Below the pieces are notes generated by a model that saw only the letters and a program-made list of their open reading frames with translations, did no database searches and was not told where the DNA came from. Positions 17,401 to 23,545 of a stretch of 34,710 bases of DNA are shown in pieces (position 1 is the stretch's first letter; each line of letters opens with the position of its first letter). A program made the position numbers and the translations under genes. The stretch spans positions 1-34,710 of the forward strand of contig NZ_LGTB01000064.1 in the NCBI RefSeq assembly GCF_001238275.1, written 5' to 3'. The stretch is from Bradyrhizobium viridifuturi (lineage in GTDB: Bacteria; Pseudomonadota; Alphaproteobacteria; Rhizobiales; Xanthobacteraceae).

Positions 17401-17742
17401 CGAGCACGTCAGTTCATCCAGGAGCCCGCTCGCCTTTTCCAGCGCCCGCCGCTGCGCCGCCTTCAATTTCTTCGGAATGCAAAGCCGAAGTTCGTCCGGA
17501 ACCGCGCCGGAGAGCAGGGTGCCGAGATATTGAGCGATGCGTTGACGCAGTTCGCCTGCCGCAAGCTCGGTGAAGGTGATCGCAGCGATGGAGCCCGGCG
17601 CCGTGCCGGCGGCCAGCAGCATCACCACCCGGCCGGCGAGCAGCGATGTCTTTCCCGTGCCGGCGGCAGCCTCGACCAAGAGGGTCGAGTCGAATTCCGT
17701 CAGTGCACGCAGTCGGTCGCCGTCGTCATCTCGCGAAATCAT
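14452..17742 (-). CDS. AddA-like UvrD/Rep-family helicase with C-terminal PD-(D/E)XK nuclease
   Basis: A 1096-residue superfamily 1A helicase-nuclease. Walker A is EAAAGTGKTSLLAGR (AGTGKT, residues 27-32), Walker B is ILVDEFQDTDPVQAE, a further motif is FLVGDPKQAIYRFRGAD, and motif VI is LYVACTRAMELLVI. The C-terminal nuclease has GRADAV (from 1031) and FDWKSD (Lys1050), the paired Asp and D-x-K residues of a RecB-type active site. Domain order and length match AddA, which with AddB resects double-strand ends. Its ATG overlaps the AddB-like stop (ATGA). It is the last gene of the ubiquitin-like operon, so it is probably a specialised paralogue rather than the housekeeping AddA. No frameshift seen in this long frame. 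Confidence 0.88.
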   Translation of the reverse strand: MISRDDDGDRLRALTEFDSTLLVEAAAGTGKTSLLAGRVVMLLAAGTAPGSIAAITFTELAAGELRQRIAQYLGTLLSGAVPDELRLCIPKKLKAAQRRALEKASGLLDELTCSTIHGFCHDLLRTYSVEAAIDPGAEILDRDQADFVFDAIFDQWWRDRLDEPRPVEDPITVIARKDPTGAEKLLRDFAKSRRRHRNARPLPPDIDADAHLEFAESVREFRRWYDRVGGPKDAECDIVDLETLLGHFERSFAAGLEFARLWDAAHPATLQLMRSRSFDLREYKRRTIWKRAKGDDDGGRLADQAEEHYVRCRECYGTLMGRIATAIVSVFSSELDGLLAEYDGFKRRAAVMDFDDLLFTCREVLRQHPEVRAAAGGRFSRILVDEFQDTDPVQAEIVFLLAGVDGTAANWHERRLRRGQLFLVGDPKQAIYRFRGADLATYLRVRNAIEAQFPDNILRVTANFRSRPRILKHINDCFAGPLAAQQAGYVALGGTRDDADHGFPCVTKVSVDLLPNTRVDSSRDEEARVVAEICSRLIGNVELKLNDGSSRRLTPGDIALLAPVSTELWRYERALEEAVLPFASQAGKNLFKRQEAQDLVALVRSIADVRDTLALGALLRGPLVGLSEQDLLTITASLPVPPGSESARLSLLTDPKIVQNDLAREVLGILRDVRLRLRVTSPALLLAEAIERLRVRAIVAGRSADQAARSLANVDALLERARNYGVRGFVQFAHDLDEDWSSGAGFTEGIVEADGRSIEIVTVHSAKGLEWPVVIPINRASMPRPPEAFVYRRSDESLHWALGQVTPPTLQGAMQGETGEKRDENLRLLYVACTRAMELLVIPDLSWSDETSWAKQLDFKLDGIPKLDVSKLRRAAVVPPKANANLQSAELFAEEQSRIERDFPSIVWSKPSESDPDLLPTVPPSSAEEAVIETAATIGGGRLRGVVLHKLMEELATGELAASASETEERADLLCRQLAETTTSGRPDPAEMANTALRTFAHPELEPFRDRLVSEVPLYGAAARAGELIAGRADAVARADDGDLVTFDWKSDVAPSERDRSAYRAQLAQYMHVLGAQRGAVVYMTSGRIDWITTML

Positions 17743-20402
17743 ACCGCGTTCCAGAATTTTGTGAGGTTGCCGGCGGCGCGGCCGAATGCCAGCCGCTTGC
17801 GACGCTCGTATCCGGGGGAAGCCGGAAACGCCAATCTGAGGTCGTTGAACTTATGATATGCGAGCCGTCCGGGCACGGCGTTTCCCTTGTGGAGCAAGGC
17901 GACCACCTCGCTCACGAATTCGCCGATCCGGGTGAGAACAACATCAACGTCATGCAATTTGACCTCGAGCGGATCTCCGGCCAGGTAGAGCAGTCTTGCC
18001 CGGACCATCGGATTTTCCTCGAGCAGCTGAAGACATGCGAGCGTGTACAAGGCGCGCTGCAGCTCCGCTCCGCCTCCGATCACGATGCGGGCGGCGTTGT
18101 GGGGCGGCGTTCCGGTCTTGTAGTCGGTGACCCTGACCGCGAACGGATTGCTCCGCATGTCGAGGCGGTCGATCGTGCCGCGCAACCGCACGGGCGTGCC
18201 GGGAATCTCGACCGGAATCGTCGGATCCCACGGCAGCTCGCGACCGGCTTCGAAGCCGGCGGGTTGACCGAAGGGGACCTCGGTCCAGCTTCGGGTGCCG
18301 TCTTCGTTGATGTCCTTGCGCAGGAGACCCGCCAGCGCCATCGCCTTCGCGTACTCGACCGTATGACCCCACAGCAGCCTGGGCGGGACGGGACGTTCGA
18401 GTGGCCAGGTGGCATGGACGACCTTGGCGACATCCTCCAGCGCATTCTCTATCTGAACGTCGGATGCCTTCGCATATCCCGGTTCCGGCTCGAGCGCATC
18501 GACGGCGCGCCGCAGCAGCTCGTGCACCAGCTTGCCGAGTTCTTCCGGCGCGATGGTCAGCGGATGCTGGCGCTGCTGCGGGACATCGAAACCAAGGGCA
18601 TATTTCCAGACGAATCCGAGCGGATCCTGCAGGAGCCGTTGCAACGAAGTCGCCGACTGTAACCGCTCGATCGAACGCTTGATGGCCGGATGACCCGGCT
18701 CGAAGCGTCCGTCGTGATCGGTGAGCGCCTCGGCGTGCCAGTCGCGCCAGCACCGGCCAGCCGAACCGATCTGGTCGATGCCGGCGGCCTCCTCGGGGCG
18801 GGCCAGCAGCCTGTCGGACCGATTAAACGCGTGCTCCGGGATACGCTCGCGCGACAAAGCGACGCTGACGTTGTTCTGCAAGAGCGGGCTGCATCCGACA
18901 CGGCTCCCTTGCGCGCCGCGTCGGCTGCGCGAAAGCACCGCGCTTCCCGACGCGGAGCCGAGAATGACGGCGAAGTGCCTGCGGTCCGCGCGCGCCACGG
19001 GATCGGTGTCGAACTCGCCGGCCGACAAGACATGGTTGGGCAGGATCGGATCCTCGCCGGCGCCGCGCGGCCAAGCGCGGTTCGTCAGTCCGAGAAGTCT
19101 CACATAGGGACGAGGCGAGGCGGCGAGATCGCCGGCCGGACACCAAACGACGGCGTCCGCCGCATCCGTTTCGGACCCCAGACGCACGCCCCGCAACGAC
19201 AATTCGATGGCATCGGTCGGCGCGGAGCGCGTCGCCGTGCGCCAGATCTGGAGCGATCGTCCCCGAAGAAACATCGGGGCCGCCTCGTCCGCCGCAACGG
19301 GCCCCCTGGCGAGAATCTCCAGGAGGCGTACCGTCGCCTCGACGGAAACGCTTCCCGGTGATCGACCTTCCGCCGCTTCGAGCGCGCGCGTCCAATCGGA
19401 GACGCTCGACAAGGCCGCGCCTCGCGATATCGCATCCAGCCAACGAGCCGGGAGTTCATCCGGTGCGAGACCCTGTCCGCGGCTCACGGCGAACAGTCGG
19501 CGGACCCGCTGCTGACTCAGGCCATGCATCAGGACGTCGGCGAGCGCGGCGCATCGCTGCCCGTCGCGCGTGGCGAGTGCGGAAACGCCATGGGAAAAGT
19601 GAAGCCGGAACCCGGTGTCTTCCGCGCATGCAAGGAAGTGGTCGTCCCACGCCGTCGTGTTCGGCGAGGCGATCGCGATCTCATTGGGTTTGGCGACGCC
19701 GGATGCGATCAGCTGCCGCGCCCACCGCAGGCTTTCGACCACCTCATGGCGGCAGTCGGCGCAGGATACGACCTCGGGCGCAGCGGTCGAAACGGGATCA
19801 AGCTGCACGATCTTGCCGCGAAACCAATCGGTGTCCGCTCCGGCCGGTGCGATCCACTCGACCTGGACGATGCCGCGGAGCGCCTCGATCAGGGGACGCC
19901 AGATTGGTGCGACGTAGGACAGGCCTTCGATGCTGACGTCGCCGACGATCCGCGGCGCATGTTGCAGGCGAGTCAGCGCGGCATCACGGAGATCGCGCGG
20001 CAGCATCGCGGCCAGCGGCAAGCGGGTTTTTAGCCGCGCCTCGATCATGCATATTTCCGCGATCCGACGATGTCCGTCACGGCTCGTCGCCGCGAGATCG
20101 AGGTCCGCGGTCCAGATCTTCCTCAGCGTCCGGAGCACCGCCCGCGACATGCCCGGCAGATGCCTCACGTGCTCGAGTTCGGCGAACCCACCCTCGACGA
20201 GCGTGTCCCGGATCGCGGGTTCCAGGTGTTCGGCCGAAGCGGCGACGGCAAAGCCGCCGGCAAGCCTTGCAGCCAGTTGCGGCAGGCTCAGGATCTGGAG
20301 ACCGCAGTCGCCGACCTGCGCCGCCGCGAAACGGCGCATCTGGAACGCCAAGGGCCCCTCCACCACCGCCGTCCTGAGCTTGGGTAGACGATCGTCGCTC
20401 AA
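17739..20402 (-). CDS. AddB-like PD-(D/E)XK nuclease-helicase subunit
   Basis: An 887-residue protein with a TTG start overlapping the stop of the upstream 62-residue ORF (TTGA). The N-terminal two thirds resemble the inactivated helicase fold of AddB; I see no intact Walker A. LLGLTNRAWPRGAGEDPILPN and a following ADRRHFAVILGSASGSAVLSRS correspond to AddB-type motifs. The C-terminal nuclease has LRGTIDRLD (from 740) and VTDYKTG (Lys762), an intact D...D-x-K site. The four Cys that hold the iron-sulphur cluster of many AddB proteins are absent: the usual C-P-x-x-F site reads LLQDPLGFVWKYALG. It is expected to pair with the AddA-like product. Position after the E1 gene suggests the pair is a target or effector of the conjugation machinery. 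Confidence 0.8.
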   Translation of the reverse strand: MSDDRLPKLRTAVVEGPLAFQMRRFAAAQVGDCGLQILSLPQLAARLAGGFAVAASAEHLEPAIRDTLVEGGFAELEHVRHLPGMSRAVLRTLRKIWTADLDLAATSRDGHRRIAEICMIEARLKTRLPLAAMLPRDLRDAALTRLQHAPRIVGDVSIEGLSYVAPIWRPLIEALRGIVQVEWIAPAGADTDWFRGKIVQLDPVSTAAPEVVSCADCRHEVVESLRWARQLIASGVAKPNEIAIASPNTTAWDDHFLACAEDTGFRLHFSHGVSALATRDGQRCAALADVLMHGLSQQRVRRLFAVSRGQGLAPDELPARWLDAISRGAALSSVSDWTRALEAAEGRSPGSVSVEATVRLLEILARGPVAADEAAPMFLRGRSLQIWRTATRSAPTDAIELSLRGVRLGSETDAADAVVWCPAGDLAASPRPYVRLLGLTNRAWPRGAGEDPILPNHVLSAGEFDTDPVARADRRHFAVILGSASGSAVLSRSRRGAQGSRVGCSPLLQNNVSVALSRERIPEHAFNRSDRLLARPEEAAGIDQIGSAGRCWRDWHAEALTDHDGRFEPGHPAIKRSIERLQSATSLQRLLQDPLGFVWKYALGFDVPQQRQHPLTIAPEELGKLVHELLRRAVDALEPEPGYAKASDVQIENALEDVAKVVHATWPLERPVPPRLLWGHTVEYAKAMALAGLLRKDINEDGTRSWTEVPFGQPAGFEAGRELPWDPTIPVEIPGTPVRLRGTIDRLDMRSNPFAVRVTDYKTGTPPHNAARIVIGGGAELQRALYTLACLQLLEENPMVRARLLYLAGDPLEVKLHDVDVVLTRIGEFVSEVVALLHKGNAVPGRLAYHKFNDLRLAFPASPGYERRKRLAFGRAAGNLTKFWNAV

Positions 20403-20587
20403 CTTCTCATGCCTCGCTTTTCCATGCCGACGCCGATGGGAGCGCCCGCAGTTCTATTCATTACCAATGCCGGCGAAAAGCCGACCGACTGCGCGGCCTG
20501 GCCGCCGCCGGATGCCGGCGGGATATGCCCACCGTCGCGGGCCCGCGGGCGCAGGACCGCGCCGAGGCAAGAAGCGACCCGCCGCAT
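20399..20587 (-). CDS. 62-residue ORF coupled between the E1-like and AddB-like genes
   Basis: The ATG at 20587 shares a base with the E1 stop (TGATG), and its TGA overlaps the AddB-like TTG start (TTGA). The product starts MRRVASCLGAVLRPRARDGG and ends GVGMEKRGMRS. It is Gly/Pro/Arg-rich with no membrane segment and no recognised domain. The fit between two coupled genes, with no spare bases, argues for translation. It could be a small subunit, a conjugation substrate, or only a coupling ORF that carries ribosomes to the AddB-like start. Function unknown. Confidence 0.5.
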   Translation of the reverse strand: MRRVASCLGAVLRPRARDGGHIPPASGGGQAAQSVGFSPALVMNRTAGAPIGVGMEKRGMRS

Positions 20588-21984
20588 CAGCCGCTGTCCC
20601 TGTCCGACTTGATCGTAGCGAAGCCCGGGTTGAGCGTGGAGAAGTCGTTGTGCTGCGGCGCGGTGGTGCGATGATCGGGACTGACGAGGTTCAACTCGAC
20701 CAGCCGGTTGACCGGGGCGCCGTGAAGCAGCCGCAGGACTTCCGCGATGACGACGGTCGCGGCCGTGCCTCCGACGAACGGCGCGCCGACGGCCTTGCCG
20801 GCGAGCAGAGTGATGCCGCACCGGTCGAGCGATCCGTCATCTAGCAGCTTGCGGTAGGCCGCGGCGTCGATCGCGCCGGCCGCGGTGTCGGAGCCTTCCC
20901 ACAGCTTGGCGGTCGGCAGATCGCCGGGCAGCGTATGCACCACGATGCTGCGGAAGTCCGCATGGCCGCGACCGAGGCCCGCCTCGGCGATGAAGTCGAA
21001 GCCGGCAAGGTCGAGCGTGCGGCGGCCCGCGGCATTGTCGAGTCCGCAGAGGGCGATCGCGGGCTCGTGCGGCTGACGCCGGGTGTGGGCGTCGAACAGC
21101 CTCTCCGTGATCGTGGTGCCGAATCCGCGTTGTTCCGCCCATGCCGCCATGGTCCGCGTCTTCTTGCCGCCGATCATGGTGGCGTCGGAGAGTATCGACG
21201 TGCTTTCGGTCGAGGGCGTGATGATGTCGTCGTCCTGAAGGACGAGGTGGAGATCGGCCGGGTGCTCGTAAGGCAGCAGGCCGAGCGCGAAGAGAAAGGC
21301 CTGGCCGAGATGGCCGAGGCCGATCAGCCAAAGCCGCGTCGGCAGATAGCGCAGCACCGGGTCGGGGGCGCGGGCATCCAGCCAGTCCGGATCCGCAAGG
21401 TCCCACAGCGACAGCCCGACGCACCGGCGGCCGGCCGACGGCAACTCGCCTGCGAGATGCAGGAACGCTTCGTTGACTCCCAGCGCCGCCGCGAGCATCG
21501 GGGCGAGCGCCATCGGCTCGCCGGCGCCGGCGTCGATGCCGTCGGCGTCGTTTGGCACGATGCCGCCGCGCCAGCCGGCGAAGACGAGGCGGACGCAGAA
21601 ACCTTGCATCCTGTCGCCGGGACCGTTGCCGACCCGGAGGATCGGCACGCCCGCCGGCGTGTCTTCGAGCGCACCGCCGAGCGCGACGACGGCTTCCGCC
21701 AGGGTGCGCCCAAAGGGAAGTGGCGTCACCAACGGGACGTTCAGATTGCCTGCGATGGTGACGCCACCGAGAAAGACGCGGCGCCCGAACGCAACGGCGG
21801 CGAGAATCGCCGCCTGATGGTGGCGGTCGCCAGCGACGAGGTCGTCGACCACGATCGCGATGCTGTAGTGGCGAAGAAGCGCTTCCGCCTCCTCACGACT
21901 GCGTGCGCTGCCGTCGTCCATCGCCCGCTTCGCCAGGCGATGCATCGTATCCGCCGATGTGAAAGCGTTCATGCTGCACCTCAT
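20587..21984 (-). CDS. E1/ThiF-like ubiquitin-activating protein (BilD-like)
   Basis: A 465-residue protein. The adenylation domain begins at about residue 215: LWLIGLGHLGQAFLFALGLL is the nucleotide-binding glycine loop, VLQDDDIITPSTESTSIL carries the acidic residues, and GGKKTRTMAAW a conserved Lys. A Cys at about 389 in SLDRCGITLLAGKAVGAPFVGG is a candidate for the thioester cysteine. Residues 1-210 form an N-terminal domain of unclear relationship. E1 proteins activate the C-terminus of a ubiquitin-like protein with ATP and pass it to E2. The ATG overlaps the JAB stop (ATGA). Gene order Ubl-E2-JAB-E1 equals that of BilABCD. No frameshift visible. Confidence 0.85.
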   Translation of the reverse strand: MRCSMNAFTSADTMHRLAKRAMDDGSARSREEAEALLRHYSIAIVVDDLVAGDRHHQAAILAAVAFGRRVFLGGVTIAGNLNVPLVTPLPFGRTLAEAVVALGGALEDTPAGVPILRVGNGPGDRMQGFCVRLVFAGWRGGIVPNDADGIDAGAGEPMALAPMLAAALGVNEAFLHLAGELPSAGRRCVGLSLWDLADPDWLDARAPDPVLRYLPTRLWLIGLGHLGQAFLFALGLLPYEHPADLHLVLQDDDIITPSTESTSILSDATMIGGKKTRTMAAWAEQRGFGTTITERLFDAHTRRQPHEPAIALCGLDNAAGRRTLDLAGFDFIAEAGLGRGHADFRSIVVHTLPGDLPTAKLWEGSDTAAGAIDAAAYRKLLDDGSLDRCGITLLAGKAVGAPFVGGTAATVVIAEVLRLLHGAPVNRLVELNLVSPDHRTTAPQHNDFSTLNPGFATIKSDRDSG

Positions 21985-22502
21985 AGTCCGATGTGAAGGA
22001 AGGCACGGCGCTGCGCGCGAGGCACGGTCTGCCAGGCTTGGTCGCCGAGATAACGATAGATGCCGATCTCCTCGCGCCGGATCGGCGCGCGCGCGAACTG
22101 CGGCAGGATGAGCGCGAGATGACCGGCCTGCGTCACCATGGGATGCGCCTTGTCGGACGCGCTTTGGGCCGAGTCGCCTGGATGCACGTGGACGTCGGCG
22201 ACGACGGTGAGCTGGCGCTCTCGGCAGATCGCCCAGAGTTTGCCGAAATGCCTGCCATCGAAGCGGATGATGCCGGTGTCGAGACTGTGCCGGTCGAGAT
22301 CATCATAGAGAACGAAGTCGACGATCCGCCCGGGCCGGCCCTGCTCCACGAAGCCGAGCAGAAACGCGCCGCTTTCGCGGGTCGCGCCCAGACCGCGCTC
22401 GCGCAAGCGAGCGGTCAGGCGGCGCCAGAGCAACCACGAGCAGGACAATTCATGCCGCGGCGCGAGCAGGCGGCTGATAGTCGCCGCAATTGAGAAGCTC
22501 AT
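21981..22502 (-). CDS. JAMM/JAB-family deubiquitinase-like metallopeptidase (BilC-like)
   Basis: A 173-residue protein with the JAMM zinc site: Glu43 in RESGAFLLG, then VHVHPGDSAQSASD, giving His105, His107, Ser114 and Asp117. Prokaryotic JAB peptidases cut isopeptide or C-terminal bonds of ubiquitin-like proteins, maturing them or removing them from targets. The ATG at 22502 lies 53 bp inside the E2 gene; a TTG at 22448, just after the E2 stop, is the alternative start and would begin before SCSWLLWRR. The resemblance of LLAPRHELSCSW to family N-termini makes me favour the ATG, moderately. The stop overlaps the E1 start. Confidence 0.87.
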   Translation of the reverse strand: MSFSIAATISRLLAPRHELSCSWLLWRRLTARLRERGLGATRESGAFLLGFVEQGRPGRIVDFVLYDDLDRHSLDTGIIRFDGRHFGKLWAICRERQLTVVADVHVHPGDSAQSASDKAHPMVTQAGHLALILPQFARAPIRREEIGIYRYLGDQAWQTVPRAQRRAFLHIGL

Positions 22503-22938
22503 GAACGATCTCCAAATACTGAGTGATGCCTCGCGCGGGGTTCCAGATCATGGTCGGCGTTTCCTGCCTCCAGTTGTCGTGGCCTTCGCGGCTCACGCGG
22601 TCGCAAGGCAGGTAAAGCGCGGTGCCGTCCTTCCAGTCGGTCCTGAACACGGCCTTGACGCGGCCCCCCTTGCTGCCGGGCCAGGAGCCGAACGCCAGCG
22701 GCGCGTTTCGCTCGAGATCCCACAAGCGCCCCGTCGGCGCCGCCGCCGGATAGCCGGCACAGTCGAAGCGGAGGCCGTACTCGGTGCCGTCGACCGCCGT
22801 TATGCCAACCAGCACGATCGGCCAGGCGATGCCGACGAGGCGGAACCGCTCCTCGGCTTCTGCCAAGCGGAACGCGGCCTTCGCCGCGTCCGCCCGGAAG
22901 GCGCGCTCGTCCGGCGAACATGGGTTCTGCATCGCCAT
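22450..22938 (-). CDS. E2 (UBC-fold) ubiquitin-conjugating-like protein (BilB-like)
   Basis: A 162-residue protein with the E2 core: YPAAAPTGRLWD (63-74) is the loop before the active site, and ALYLPCDRVSREGHDNW contains the candidate catalytic Cys112 and a conserved His120. WNPARGITQYLEIVHELLN is the C-terminal helix pair. Such E2 proteins receive the activated Ubl from E1 and transfer it to targets; no RING-type E3 is seen in the operon. The start follows the Ubl stop by 4 nt. The N-terminal 30 residues are helical and charged, as in the E2 fold's first helix. Confidence 0.83.
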   Translation of the reverse strand: MAMQNPCSPDERAFRADAAKAAFRLAEAEERFRLVGIAWPIVLVGITAVDGTEYGLRFDCAGYPAAAPTGRLWDLERNAPLAFGSWPGSKGGRVKAVFRTDWKDGTALYLPCDRVSREGHDNWRQETPTMIWNPARGITQYLEIVHELLNCGDYQPPARAAA

Positions 22939-22942
22939 CGTC

Positions 22943-23434
22943 CTAACCGTTCACCTTCGGGGTGGAGACGAGGTCGAACTCGACCGCGCACTTGTCCGGC
23001 GCGGCAAGCGTGCCGATATGGGTTCCCGGATCCGGCTGAACGGTGGTGCCGGCGAGCTGCAGGTGGTGATGGCTCGCTTCCTCCTCCGTCATGCCGAACT
23101 TGCGGATCGCCGCCCACTGCTTGATGCGGCCGACGGTCCGGCCGGGCGCGAAATTCTCGTGCACGGACTTGTCCTTGAAGTGGACCGTGACGGCGACCTG
23201 GCGGCAGCGGTGGATGTGGACCTTGACGCCGGCGCGACCGGCCCGGCTCGCGATCGGCACCTCGTCGGCGATCTGCTCGACTTCATCTTCGATGAAGAGG
23301 CAGGCGTCGCCGCCGAGCCCGTGCTTCTCGCCGATCAGGACGCGAAGGGTGCCGAAGGTTTCGTGCTCGCCGATCTCGATGTGTTCGAGCGCGGCGATGC
23401 CCTCGCCCTGATAGTAAACGTCGGTCTTCTTCAT
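22943..23434 (-). CDS. double ubiquitin-like protein ending in glycine (BilA-like)
   Basis: A 163-residue protein of two beta-grasp units. The first (about 1-76) reads YYQGEGIAALEHIEIGEHET then FGTLRVLIGEKHGL. The second (about 79-157) reads QVAVTVHFKDKSVHENFAPG then TVGRIKQWAAIRKFGM and ends VEFDLVSTPKVNG. Two tandem Ubl units are the ISG15-like layout of BilA. The last residue is a single Gly, so the conjugating end is already exposed and no propeptide need be cut. CGGGAG lies 6 nt before the ATG. Its own promoter-like motif lies 63 nt upstream. The fold is inferred from sequence pattern and gene context. Confidence 0.82.
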   Translation of the reverse strand: MKKTDVYYQGEGIAALEHIEIGEHETFGTLRVLIGEKHGLGGDACLFIEDEVEQIADEVPIASRAGRAGVKVHIHRCRQVAVTVHFKDKSVHENFAPGRTVGRIKQWAAIRKFGMTEEEASHHHLQLAGTTVQPDPGTHIGTLAAPDKCAVEFDLVSTPKVNG

Positions 23435-23497
23435 TTGGAACTCCCGGATCGGGAGAATTGCGAGCCGCGCGATTGCGGCCGCTGTCTCCTGATCCGG

Positions 23498-23530
23498 TAA
23501 TCCATCGACGAAGGCTCGCCGAAACCCCCT
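23498..23530 (-). promoter_or_regulatory. two-block promoter-like motif upstream of the ubiquitin-like gene
   Basis: On the minus strand AGGGGGTTTCGGCGA (23530-23516), a 12-nt spacer, then GGATTACCG (GGATTA at 23503-23498). The same blocks, with the same spacer, lie upstream of the sigma-factor gene at 28484-28452. In both cases GGATTA ends 63 nt before the start codon. Spacing suits -35 and -10 elements read by a non-housekeeping sigma factor. Confidence 0.75.
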
Positions 23531-23545
23531 GCGGAGGAAATTTCG

